Positions 8,532 through 16,801 of a DNA stretch of 64,000 nucleotides are shown here, piece after piece. Under the pieces are notes generated by a model. The model did not search any database. It saw nothing but the letters and a program-made list of their open reading frames with translations, and was not told where the DNA came from. Where the stretch lies: NCBI GenBank assembly GCA_964410215.1, contig CAYPHA010000021.1:1-64000 (forward strand), written 5' to 3'. Position numbers and translations under genes: made by a program. Every line of letters begins with the position of its first letter. Position 1 is the first letter of the stretch. This stretch comes from CAYPHA01 sp964410215 (GTDB taxonomy: Bacteria > Calditrichota > Calditrichia > Calditrichales > CAYPHA01).

Positions 8532-9716
8532 TTATTTTCTGATTTTCTCCTGAATTTTTTCCAGGGCATCTTCGGCTTTTTTACGACTGTTATCGACATC
8601 CGGTTCTTCGATAACACGCTGGTAGATCCTAGCAGCTTCCTCATAACGCTTTAAATATCCAAGGCAGCGTCCTTTATGTAGCAGTGAAAGGATACGGTAG
8701 CGTTCCATTTCATTTTCAATTTTTTCAGGTAACGGATGCATAGCTTTATCATAATGTTCTAACGCTTCCTCCCATTTCCTTTGCCGTTCGGCAATTAACC
8801 CTCGCCTGTAATGTACAAATCTCAGCTGGTGCTTCTTGTAAAAGGGGATATGCCTGTTTACACGTTTTTCGTACACGTCGAGACAATACGAGGCCTGCTG
8901 ATAATCGGCAACACTGTAAGACAATGCCGCCAGCCATCGGAGGAAAACCGGATTGGCCGGATAGGATGCGTTGAGTTTTTTCATGATCCGGTAGGCTTTA
9001 TAGTACTGCTTTTCATATATATACAGTGTCTGCGCATATATATAGGCAGCCTCCGTCCGGGCAAAAAGCCCATTTTCACTGGTTTCTTTTAAATCAGCCA
9101 GTCCCTGTTCCTTATTACCGGAAGGATAAAAAAGCAGAAGGGGCAGAACGAATGGATACTGATCCGGAACAATATCCGCATAATAAAGATAGAGCCCGGT
9201 CCCAAGTTTGGCATCTGTATTGGGATACTTTCCATCAAGGGCATCCATAATTCCTGATATGGCCTTGATACCCGTTACCGCCGCCTTGAACCAGCTGGAC
9301 CGGTTTATATATAAGCGTGCTTTAAAACCTATTGCCGCGCTTTTGTAGTATTTCATGACGGTGTAAAGCGAATCGTTTTCATCAACCTGGTTATAGGCAT
9401 GAATGATGTCATCCATTTTTGCAATGAACATGGAATCCAGGGCAGGATTATAGAGATCCGCCAGAACTTGCATCCAAAGGACCATACCTTCCGCAAAAAA
9501 ACCTTCCGGCCGCCAAGGATATTTCATCCGGTATTCCGATATCCCGCTTTCGGCCCTGTTAAATTCCAGGTTGTATATCTGATCAAGAATTAGTGTTAGT
9601 TGGTCTTTTTCAGGCGGAATCCAGTGCGGGTCAGGATTGGCAAAACCAGGACAGTATCCGGTAAATAGTAGCAATAAAAATCCTGCAAGGCGGGAAAAAC
9701 GTAACGTGAAGATCAT
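8532..9716 (-). CDS. Exported tetratricopeptide-repeat protein
   Basis: The 394-residue protein has an N-terminal signal peptide (FLLLLFTGYCPGFA) and helical repeats through most of its length. They are clearest near the C-terminus (EEALEHYDKAM, GRCLGYLKRYEEAARIYQRV), where two canonical TPR units can be read. TPR proteins mediate protein-protein contacts; the partner is unknown. The gene begins 7 bp after a receiver-domain gene on the same strand, so they are probably cotranscribed. There is no catalytic motif. Confidence 0.75.
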   Translation of the reverse strand: MIFTLRFSRLAGFLLLLFTGYCPGFANPDPHWIPPEKDQLTLILDQIYNLEFNRAESGISEYRMKYPWRPEGFFAEGMVLWMQVLADLYNPALDSMFIAKMDDIIHAYNQVDENDSLYTVMKYYKSAAIGFKARLYINRSSWFKAAVTGIKAISGIMDALDGKYPNTDAKLGTGLYLYYADIVPDQYPFVLPLLLFYPSGNKEQGLADLKETSENGLFARTEAAYIYAQTLYIYEKQYYKAYRIMKKLNASYPANPVFLRWLAALSYSVADYQQASYCLDVYEKRVNRHIPFYKKHQLRFVHYRRGLIAERQRKWEEALEHYDKAMHPLPEKIENEMERYRILSLLHKGRCLGYLKRYEEAARIYQRVIEEPDVDNSRKKAEDALEKIQEKIRK

Positions 9717-9723
9717 TGAACCT

Positions 9724-10158
9724 TTATTTCGATTCAGAAGATTGTTTCTTTGTTTTTGTAAAACCTACTTTCTCAATTTCGTTAAATATTTTATCTTTAT
9801 CAAATGGTTTTGTTATATAGCCGTTACATCCCTTCTCGATAGATGTCGAAACCGCTTTCTGATCGCTGAGAGAACTGACCATAATAATTTTTACCGGTTC
9901 AAATTCATTACGTTTGTCGGTCACCAGCACTTCATTTTCAATTTCCCGTACTTTTTCCAGCATCTGGATACCATTAATCTTCGGCAACATGATATCGAGC
10001 AGAATCAGGTCATACGGTTTATCTTCGGCAAGTGCGAGGCAAAACTTTCCAAGCGCTTCCAGACCGTTTGTGGCAAAATCGACATCCCCGAGAGAAGACA
10101 GATAATGTGATAAGATCTTTCTGATAATTGCCACATCCTCAACGACAAGCGATTTCAA
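9724..10158 (-). CDS. Single-domain response regulator (CheY-like receiver)
   Basis: This 144-residue receiver has no output domain. The acidic pair is in VVEDV, phospho-acceptor Asp55 in LLDIMLPK, the Ser/Thr switch in MVSSLSD and the conserved Lys in TKPFDKDKI. I chose the TTG at 10158 because AGGAG stands six bases before it and homologues begin MKSLVVED. An ATG two codons earlier (10164) almost touches the ribosome site. It precedes the TPR-protein gene by 7 bp. No cognate kinase lies alongside, and it probably relays signals by protein-protein contact. Confidence 0.88.
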   Translation of the reverse strand: MKSLVVEDVAIIRKILSHYLSSLGDVDFATNGLEALGKFCLALAEDKPYDLILLDIMLPKINGIQMLEKVREIENEVLVTDKRNEFEPVKIIMVSSLSDQKAVSTSIEKGCNGYITKPFDKDKIFNEIEKVGFTKTKKQSSESK

Positions 10159-10420
10159 AGGCATTCTCCTGAAACATAAATCATTGTTTAGTCTTCGGCT
10201 GAAACCCAATTATATTTAGCGAAGAAAAAGGAATACGTTTGAAAAACAGGACAACCCTGTATTTTGGGAAGATTATATCAGCAATGTAAGAAGATTTTTC
10301 CCATCTTCGATCCGGGCGAATCTACCAACCTGTTGTTTTTTATACTGTTACATATTTGGCATATATATTGCAATAATTATTATTAAAACAGATACTTATT
10401 CCCTGCTTAACAACGATAAT

Positions 10421-10445
10421 AAAAAGAGGGGACATCCCTCTTTTT
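10421..10445. terminator. Bidirectional hairpin terminator
   Basis: AAAAAGAGGG, loop GACAT, CCCTCTTTTT is a perfect 10-bp stem. It overlaps the stop codon of the leftward Ntn-hydrolase gene, and both strands give a U-tract. The 200 bp to its left (10210-10420) hold no gene that I can support. Confidence 0.75.
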
Positions 10446-11679
10446 ATTTTTTTAATCTGTTATCATACCGAGGCAGCTTGTGGAAGGAATCAATCACCAG
10501 CCGGGAAAGTTCTCCGTAGAATGCATCAGGCCTTTTTTTAACGACCGCGCTCTCATCCGGGTCCGCACAGACTTCCATTGACCTTCGAATGATATCCTCT
10601 TCAAGGGTTGCCAGTCGTTGCATGATACCCGTTTCATTTCTATTCAGCAACACGGGTACATTCAGATACTTGTAACCCGATCCCCGGTTTACCGGAAAAC
10701 AGGCGGATTTCATTTCCCAAGCCATTTTACTCAGAGGGGAAGCGCCATCCTCTTCCGGAGCCAGAATAGCCGGAACGATCTTTTGTGCATTAAGCCAGCA
10801 GGGTAAAACAACCGATGTGAGGGGAAATCCAACTACAGCCCACATCATCGTCAACTCCGGATCCATCCTTTTTTTAACTCCCTGAACAGCTATTGAACTC
10901 GATGAAGAATGTCTCGGAATATAATCCTGAAAATGAACGAAGAAATCCTCATCTGCATTCTGCGGAAGTTGATTCCTCAAATCTGTGCCGAGCAAGGAAT
11001 GTTTAAGTGACCGGCTCACATCCTGTATAAGGAACTGCCATGAGAGCCTTCCGTCCTGAAATGCCTCAGCAAATAATGTTTCAGCTGTTCGGAAGCGAAT
11101 ATACCCATAGCCCCTTTCGGGATTACCGGTAAATGAATAATTTGTCCGGATAATATAGCCATTCGGTGCATGGGAAGGATCATTGACATCTATTTTCCGG
11201 TAGGTGAAATTATCCGTTTCAAAATATGCCGCACCACCCTGGGCATCGATAACCCCAAAATTGGCCTCAACGCCGAGCGGCCTTGGCAAGGTATCCAGGA
11301 GCGTTGCGAAATCTTCCAGTGTCGTGCAGACCTGCAGGGCGCGTTTCATTACAAAACCTTCACGGTCTTTAATCCGGGTTGTATCAGCGTCTGTTTTCAG
11401 GTTATAGGAGGCCGAATTCATAATGGCAAATCCCGCGGAATTATAACCAATCCATACCTGACTGCGCGATGAATCGGAGGCATTGACCAGACCAATATGA
11501 TCGTATAAACCGTCCTCGAAATAAACGACGGCGGACAGTTCGTCGGATGAATCGCGGTGCTTCCATAAAACGGGCCGGCCGTCAGCCGTGGCAGAACCGC
11601 TGATAATCGCCGTCGTGCATGGGAAAGCGCTACTTGTTAACAGTATGATCAGAACATGGAGAATGAATAAGCGTATCAT
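10444..11679 (-). CDS. Secreted Ntn-hydrolase, choloylglycine hydrolase/C45 acyltransferase-like
   Basis: The 411-residue protein has a signal peptide (MIRLFILHVLIILLTSSAFP) followed at once by Cys21, in CTTAIISGSAT. In Ntn-hydrolases the catalytic Cys becomes the N-terminal residue, so signal cleavage itself would expose the nucleophile. Further family marks are WKHRDSS, GLVNASDSS and GYNSAGFAIMNS, typical of the C45/C59-like fold that cleaves non-peptide C-N amide bonds (bile salts, acyl-amino compounds). The length is a little over the usual 330-360. The substrate is unknown. It ends at a bidirectional terminator and follows a TPR-like gene by 9 bp. Confidence 0.78.
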   Translation of the reverse strand: MIRLFILHVLIILLTSSAFPCTTAIISGSATADGRPVLWKHRDSSDELSAVVYFEDGLYDHIGLVNASDSSRSQVWIGYNSAGFAIMNSASYNLKTDADTTRIKDREGFVMKRALQVCTTLEDFATLLDTLPRPLGVEANFGVIDAQGGAAYFETDNFTYRKIDVNDPSHAPNGYIIRTNYSFTGNPERGYGYIRFRTAETLFAEAFQDGRLSWQFLIQDVSRSLKHSLLGTDLRNQLPQNADEDFFVHFQDYIPRHSSSSSIAVQGVKKRMDPELTMMWAVVGFPLTSVVLPCWLNAQKIVPAILAPEEDGASPLSKMAWEMKSACFPVNRGSGYKYLNVPVLLNRNETGIMQRLATLEEDIIRRSMEVCADPDESAVVKKRPDAFYGELSRLVIDSFHKLPRYDNRLKK

Positions 11680-11688
11680 GAATGACTC

Positions 11689-12432
11689 TCAGCTTTCCAG
11701 TATAGGCAGAATCGTCTGGACAAATGTGTCTTCTATAAAATCCAGTTGTCTCAGGCTGGCCTGAATGGTGGTAACAGAGGTTTTATATTCAACAGGATAA
11801 TTGGGATAAATCTCTTTCTTTCCCTTGAGATCCGGAACGACGTCATGATTCAGTTCCCGTAAAAACAGGGCCTGGTAAAAAAAAGTCCGTGCACTCTCCA
11901 GTTCGCCTTTTTGCATGAGGCATAGACCTTTTAGATGGGTATACAGTGAAGAAGAACCATTTTCAGCTATAGCCAGGTTGACGCATTTAAGGGCTTTATT
12001 ATAGTTCTTTTTCTCATAAAAAACCACTGCCGCCAGATAGTTTATGTACTCATCATTTGGAAAACGTGGATATAAATCAATAATATAGCGGTCATATTTT
12101 TTCCGGTACTCCTGCCAGGCGATTTTGCTGTTTTCCTCGAATACTTTACGTATCAGCTCAGGTGATACTTCGTAATATTTTGACTCCAGAGACCGGTAAA
12201 TTGTGAAGGTGCGTTCAAACGAAAACGGCTCATCATCCAGCAGATCCGGTGCATTGGAATCAGGCCGGTTAAAGAATTGATCGAGGTTAAAATCATTATT
12301 TTTCATGAATACTTCATTGCCTATTTCAAAAATATCGCCAATGGATTCAAATGTAAACTTCATCGTTATATTCCGTTTTGAATATAACTCGAAAATTTCT
12401 TTTATTGTCTTTTTAATATCGGGTTTTGACAT
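11689..12432 (-). CDS. Cytoplasmic TPR-like protein of unknown function
   Basis: This 247-residue protein has no signal peptide. The C-terminal half holds TPR-like helices (YINYLAAVVFYEKKNYNKAL, HLKGLCLMQKGELESARTFF). The N-terminal half is a charged helical region without recognisable family (FELYSKRNITMKFTFESI). It lies directly upstream of the Ntn-hydrolase gene and is probably cotranscribed with it. It is transcribed divergently from the beta-barrel gene across a 207-bp AT-rich spacer. Confidence 0.65.
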   Translation of the reverse strand: MSKPDIKKTIKEIFELYSKRNITMKFTFESIGDIFEIGNEVFMKNNDFNLDQFFNRPDSNAPDLLDDEPFSFERTFTIYRSLESKYYEVSPELIRKVFEENSKIAWQEYRKKYDRYIIDLYPRFPNDEYINYLAAVVFYEKKNYNKALKCVNLAIAENGSSSLYTHLKGLCLMQKGELESARTFFYQALFLRELNHDVVPDLKGKKEIYPNYPVEYKTSVTTIQASLRQLDFIEDTFVQTILPILES

Positions 12433-12639
12433 AATACGTTAATGAATTTAATTTGTCTGTTGCTTCAATATAACATGATTTAAGAAAAAATAAAAATCCG
12501 GTATTTCGATATCTCTTACATTTTCTTTTCGTAACATACATAATAATTTTTAGGAAAAAATTAAACCGGCTGAAAAACTTGAGTTTAGTCTGAAAAAAAT
12601 AGTAAATTAAACATCTATTCTGATGGCCTGGAGGGAATA

Positions 12640-13272
12640 ATGTCATTTAACAAAGTTATACTTTTATTCTTCTTGTTCATTTCCTGTGTATTTTCGCAAC
12701 ACAGTTTTACCGACTTTAAAGCGGGATTACTGATGCCGTCCGATGCAAAATCGGGTTTCATGGGAGGTATCAATATCGGACGGGCTGTTGACGATAAGAT
12801 AGGAACAAGCATCGGCATCGATGTATACCGGCGCAGTTATACGAAAGAGACAGCCGTTGCCGAATCCACTGTGGGCGAGGGCAGTTTCAGGGAAATTGCC
12901 CGGGAACTGGAGCAAAACATAACCATGGTGCCGGTTTATTTTCAATTGCACTATGTCGGCGGGCTCAGCCAGGCCCTGCAACTGAGAATCTCAGCCGGTG
13001 TTGGCTATGCGTTTCTCTGGAATAATTTCACCAATTATGAAACCGAAGAGGACAAGACCCAGTTCTTCCACGGTTTCGCCTGGAATGTCGCGGCAGGCGT
13101 CAGCCATCCCCTCAGTCGTGCTTCAGACGTGTTCGGGGAAATCGCATACTACAGCGGGAAGCCCTCCCGTGATGCCGGTGAAACCGAGATCGGCCTGCCC
13201 GTTCGCTCAGAAATCGATATGAGCGGAATCGGGCTGCGATTCGGCATCCGGATCTATGGCTTTGGGTTCTAA
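12640..13272 (+). CDS. Outer membrane beta-barrel protein, unknown function
   Basis: The 210-residue protein has a signal peptide (FLFISCVFSQ) and amphipathic strands suggestive of an eight-stranded OmpX/OmpA-like barrel (FMGGINIGRAV, GTSIGIDVYRR, VPVYFQLHYV, LRISAGVGYAFLW). It ends in the aromatic GIRIYGFGF expected for BAM recognition. Its start follows GGAGGGAATA. The SpoIID gene begins 9 bp downstream, making a likely three-gene envelope operon with the SPOR protein. Confidence 0.7.
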   Translation: MSFNKVILLFFLFISCVFSQHSFTDFKAGLLMPSDAKSGFMGGINIGRAVDDKIGTSIGIDVYRRSYTKETAVAESTVGEGSFREIARELEQNITMVPVYFQLHYVGGLSQALQLRISAGVGYAFLWNNFTNYETEEDKTQFFHGFAWNVAAGVSHPLSRASDVFGEIAYYSGKPSRDAGETEIGLPVRSEIDMSGIGLRFGIRIYGFGF

Positions 13273-13281
13273 TAAAAAGAT

Positions 13282-14553
13282 ATGTGTATGCTTTTTTCCC
13301 AGACACGACAAAAACCATTTCCGTTTTACCGGGCCTATCTGTTATCTTCTGCCGTTTTTTTGTTACTGGCAACCGCTTGTATGCCGCCTCCACCGCAACC
13401 GGTTGATGACGCTGTTCCCGATATACGCATCCTGCTGGGAGAGATTTCCGGTATTGATACGCTGATTTTCGATGGAACCTACCTGTTACAGGCCGAAGAG
13501 GCGGTTTACGAATTCGGGGAAAATAACCGTACTATCTATGTGGAAGCTATTGAAAACGGCTATAAGATTTTTAATGACAACCGGCTTTTGCGCTTCCGGT
13601 CCCAGGATATAGCCCGGTTTACAGCCGCTGTCGAAGGCGCTTCTTTCTTTCACAAAAACAACCGTTATAAAGGTTCTTTTCTGTTTATGCGCCCCGCTCC
13701 GGAAACACTTTTGCTGATCAATACCATCAATCTGGAATCGTACCTCAAAGCCGTGGTTCCGGCTGAGATATATACAGGGAAAAAGTCATTGTTTGAATCG
13801 GCGAAGGTGCAGGCGATTTGCTCCCGCACCTATGCCCTTCAACGCATGAGGGAGCGTGCCGGAAAAAGTTACGACGTTCATCTGGATGTCCGGGATCAGG
13901 TTTATGGAAGCCGTAACCGCGAAAACAAAATCGCTTCGGCTGCCGTGGATGAAACACGTGGCATTGTGCTGTCATTCAATGATACGCTCGCCACAGTGTA
14001 CTTTCATTCCAGCTGCGGTGGTAGTCTGGAAGAAGGAAGCAATGTCTGGAAAAATGCGGATGAGCCCTATCTGGAGGGAGAACAGGATGTTCTCGGTGAT
14101 TCGCTTGCCTGCCGTTTTGCTCCGAACCATCGCTGGACGGAGACACGCACATTGGGACAATTGGACTCCCTATTTCACACACTTTACGGAACAGGGGCGT
14201 TAAATGAAATGGTACGGGATACCACCGATCTGAAATTACATATCAAAGTAACCGGACGTTATAAAAGCGGAAGGGTTTCGGAGCTGACAGTAATCTACGC
14301 GGATACCACGCTCCGGTTACAGCAATACGAAATCCGCCGTTTTCTGGGCTGGCCGCCGGGATCTCTTCTTCCCTCCACGCTGTTCAGAATCAGAAAGAAC
14401 GATGACAGATCCTTTATTTTAGAAGGAGGTGGCGCAGGGCACGGTGTCGGATTGTGCCAGTGGGGCGCCATGCGTATGTCTGAAGAGGGATTTCGTTATT
14501 ATCACATTTTAGGGAAATATTTCAGGGGATGTTACTTAAAAAAAATATATTAA
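13282..14553 (+). CDS. SpoIID/LytB-domain lipoprotein, putative peptidoglycan lytic transglycosylase
   Basis: The 423-residue protein has a lipobox near the N-terminus (LLATAC followed by MPPPPQP) and a C-terminal SpoIID domain. Landmarks are LESYLKAVVPAEI with the conserved Glu, AQAICSRTYALQRM, SSCGGSLEEGSNVW, YLEGEQD and GAGHGVGLCQWGAM. SpoIID enzymes cut glycan strands that have lost their stem peptides. The gene overlaps by 25 nt the following double-SPOR lipoprotein, whose domains bind the same denuded glycans, so joint action at the wall is likely. The exact start is uncertain, with ATGs at codons 1 and 3. Confidence 0.88.
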   Translation: MCMLFSQTRQKPFPFYRAYLLSSAVFLLLATACMPPPPQPVDDAVPDIRILLGEISGIDTLIFDGTYLLQAEEAVYEFGENNRTIYVEAIENGYKIFNDNRLLRFRSQDIARFTAAVEGASFFHKNNRYKGSFLFMRPAPETLLLINTINLESYLKAVVPAEIYTGKKSLFESAKVQAICSRTYALQRMRERAGKSYDVHLDVRDQVYGSRNRENKIASAAVDETRGIVLSFNDTLATVYFHSSCGGSLEEGSNVWKNADEPYLEGEQDVLGDSLACRFAPNHRWTETRTLGQLDSLFHTLYGTGALNEMVRDTTDLKLHIKVTGRYKSGRVSELTVIYADTTLRLQQYEIRRFLGWPPGSLLPSTLFRIRKNDDRSFILEGGGAGHGVGLCQWGAMRMSEEGFRYYHILGKYFRGCYLKKIY

Positions 14554-15329
14554 TTCTGTTGACGGCACTATTCCTTTTGCTTTTGCTGTTTTCCTGTCAA
14601 CCGGGCGGACTGGTCCAAAAACGATCGGAACCCGCCAGCGTAGACAGTGTCCTTTTCTTTACCCAGAAAGAAATTAGCGATCCTTTTCTGGAGAGTCTTA
14701 CAACCGAGCGCGATGAGGAAATCGTACTCACGATGCAGCTCTTGCCTCCGCCGGCTCCACCGCCGCCGGACTACCGGCAACTGGACGGCTTCCGGGTACA
14801 GGTATTTGCCGGGCTGGATTCACTGAACGCGCTGGCAATAAAAAATGAACTGAAATCGAAAGTCGACGAACCGGTGTACCTGCTGAACGAAAAAGGTCTC
14901 TATAAAGTACAGATAGGCGATTTCCAGTACCGTGTCGATGCGGACAACCGTAACATGGTTCTGCGCAGGGAAGGATACCCGGGAGCGTGGGTGGTGTCGC
15001 GGAAAGTAAGAGCCGCCCGGACCGAGGACGCCGCTGTAAAGGAAACGCCCGTCGACTCAGACAGTATCCCGGCGGCAAATCCCCCTTCAACCGCAGAGCC
15101 GGAGGCCCTGACTGCCTACCGCATACAGATTCTGGCAACATTCGATAAAACCAGGGCCGGACGGGTGGCCTCCGACCTGGAGACACGGTTCTCCCGGCCA
15201 TCCTGGTTCGAAGAGCAGAACGGACTTTTTAAAGTATATCTCGGAAAATTTGCAGACCGCGAATCCGCGGAAATGGTCTTGCGGGAAGTACGAATGAACG
15301 GTTATCCGGATGCCTGGCTTGTTTATTAA
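14529..15329 (+). CDS. Lipoprotein with two SPOR domains
   Basis: The 266-residue protein has a lipobox (LLLLFSC then QPGG). A proline-rich stretch (LPPPAPPPPD) leads into a first SPOR domain at about 87-160 (FRVQVFAGLDS, YKVQIGDFQYR, GYPGAWVV). A second lies at about 195-266 (YRIQILATFDK, FKVYLGKFADR, GYPDAWLV). SPOR domains bind denuded septal peptidoglycan. The start codon lies inside the end of the SpoIID gene, so translation is probably coupled. The gene is convergent with the DUF1460 gene, with only 9 bp between. Confidence 0.9.
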   Translation: MLLKKNILILLTALFLLLLLFSCQPGGLVQKRSEPASVDSVLFFTQKEISDPFLESLTTERDEEIVLTMQLLPPPAPPPPDYRQLDGFRVQVFAGLDSLNALAIKNELKSKVDEPVYLLNEKGLYKVQIGDFQYRVDADNRNMVLRREGYPGAWVVSRKVRAARTEDAAVKETPVDSDSIPAANPPSTAEPEALTAYRIQILATFDKTRAGRVASDLETRFSRPSWFEEQNGLFKVYLGKFADRESAEMVLREVRMNGYPDAWLVY

Positions 15330-15338
15330 ACCGCACGT

Positions 15339-16232
15339 CTATTTTTTCAGATCACTTATTTCCAAGGGATAAATAATCATACCGGGTTGATTCAATGCGG
15401 GTTGTATCCGCATAAATGCCAGCCCCAGATATTTTTCTGACCTGTTTTCCTGCACATCCTTCACCCACTCCCGGTAAGGCGTATCAAACGTGGTCATTTT
15501 GCTGTTCGATGACTCACGGATCACCTTTTGCCCGTCTTTTTCCGCGATCATCAGCATATGTGCTGAAAAAATATTGTCAAGATTCCTGTAAATCAGTGCA
15601 ATAATATCGCCTGTCTCAGTCTTGTTTTCCAGCTCATTCAGGATTTCCAGCGGTACATACGGAATAGTAATTTCACGATCGGGTTTAATAAAACGCTCAT
15701 CCGTGATGCCTTTACCTTTAAAAAAAGTTTCATGGGAAATCACCCGGGTCACCGTTTTTACACGATCACCCGCCACAGCTTTGGCGGCATCTTCCAGCAA
15801 CCAGCTGTTCTCGGGTAACCAGTCAGCCATCGTGTAGTGATTACGGGTTTTCATACCGATCAGGCCGTCCTTATAGCGTATCTGCTGAAGGTTGTTAAAA
15901 AAATGATCCCAGGTGTTGGAAACAGACAGAGCCAGGACATGTTCACAGTAGGCCATGCAATTCGTTTCTTTAAAATTCACAAGCGGCCAGTCTTCCAGAA
16001 GCGCATAGGGGCCATCGCCCACACAGGTCAGATTATACGGCATGCCAAGAAAGCGTTCTGAAAAAATATTGATCTTCTCGGTTACGGTCAGATTCTTCTC
16101 TGCAATGGATCGAAGCACCTGATCAATCTCATGGTGTGTCATTTCATGAAAGGGCTTGTGCAGACCGGGATCAGCAAACAGCGATTGAAGAAAGAGAAAC
16201 AGGAGAAATATGAAAACACGAAAGCGTTGCAT
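15339..16232 (-). CDS. DUF1460 protein, N-acetylmuramoyl-L-alanine amidase-like
   Basis: The 297-residue exported protein starts at the ATG at 16232, which follows AAGGATAACCCG and gives a proper signal peptide (FRVFIFLLFLFLQSLFA). The body matches DUF1460 (PF07313): FLGMPYNLTCVG, the ETNCMAYCEHVLAL segment with the likely catalytic Cys, MKTRNHYTMADWLPEN with His, and SAHMLMIAEKDG. The family has an NlpC/P60-like cysteine-hydrolase fold acting on cell-wall peptides or glycosides. It lies 10 bp after pduT and may share its transcript. Its function matches the SpoIID/SPOR genes on the other side better than the microcompartment. Confidence 0.82.
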   Translation of the reverse strand: MQRFRVFIFLLFLFLQSLFADPGLHKPFHEMTHHEIDQVLRSIAEKNLTVTEKINIFSERFLGMPYNLTCVGDGPYALLEDWPLVNFKETNCMAYCEHVLALSVSNTWDHFFNNLQQIRYKDGLIGMKTRNHYTMADWLPENSWLLEDAAKAVAGDRVKTVTRVISHETFFKGKGITDERFIKPDREITIPYVPLEILNELENKTETGDIIALIYRNLDNIFSAHMLMIAEKDGQKVIRESSNSKMTTFDTPYREWVKDVQENRSEKYLGLAFMRIQPALNQPGMIIYPLEISDLKK

Positions 16233-16242
16233 CGGGTTATCC

Positions 16243-16791
16243 TTAAATAAATTCGTTGACAATTTCTTTTCTTGGAGATGGGATAACAACTTTTTCGACC
16301 AGAAGTCCTTTACGTTCAACAACTTCCGAACCGGCATCAACCGCAGATTGGACGGCGGCGACATCGCCCGTAAACGATACAAATCCTTTACCTCCGATGG
16401 CCATCGCCAGGTGAATCGTGATCAATTGTACATCGGCCGCCTTAACCGCGGCATCAGCCGCTTCGATAACAGAGGCGACCGTAAAGCCCTCGATGATTCC
16501 CAGCGCCTGCAGCTCAGGCAGATGCGTTACACCACTGATGGCGGGAAATACCGCGGGATGAACATTCGGGATGATGAAATGATCCACAACCGTATGTGCC
16601 CCTATTTCCACGCCGGTATCGACACTGGCATTGACCGCATCCACATCACCACCGATCAGAACCATATATTTGCCCGGACAAATCGTCCGGTTGACAACCA
16701 GTTCGACATTGGCCCTCTTAAGCAGGGCATCCGCCACTTCAAATCCCTTTGCTATACTCGACGTTTCGACGATTCCAATCGCAGTTGGCAT
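16243..16791 (-). CDS. pduT: BMC-T shell protein, PduT-like, with predicted iron-sulfur site
   Basis: The 182-residue tandem BMC-domain protein starts at the ATG at 16791, preceded by GAGGAATATATT. Each half carries a BMC fold (IGIVETSSIAKGFEVADALL and LGIIEGFTVASVIEAADAAV). Cys38 in TICPGKYM aligns with the Cys38 of Salmonella PduT. There one Cys from each of three subunits holds a 4Fe-4S cluster in the pore of the trimer. The shell protein is thus expected to pass electrons across the compartment wall. It follows pduS by 10 bp, its known redox partner. Confidence 0.93.
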   Translation of the reverse strand: MPTAIGIVETSSIAKGFEVADALLKRANVELVVNRTICPGKYMVLIGGDVDAVNASVDTGVEIGAHTVVDHFIIPNVHPAVFPAISGVTHLPELQALGIIEGFTVASVIEAADAAVKAADVQLITIHLAMAIGGKGFVSFTGDVAAVQSAVDAGSEVVERKGLLVEKVVIPSPRKEIVNEFI

Positions 16792-16801
16792 AATATATTC
16801 C

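Noticed and set aside
15339..16232. DUF1460 gene as a component of the microcompartment
   Set aside because: It has a signal peptide and a cell-wall hydrolase fold, so it acts outside the cytosol; shared transcription is possible but not shared function.
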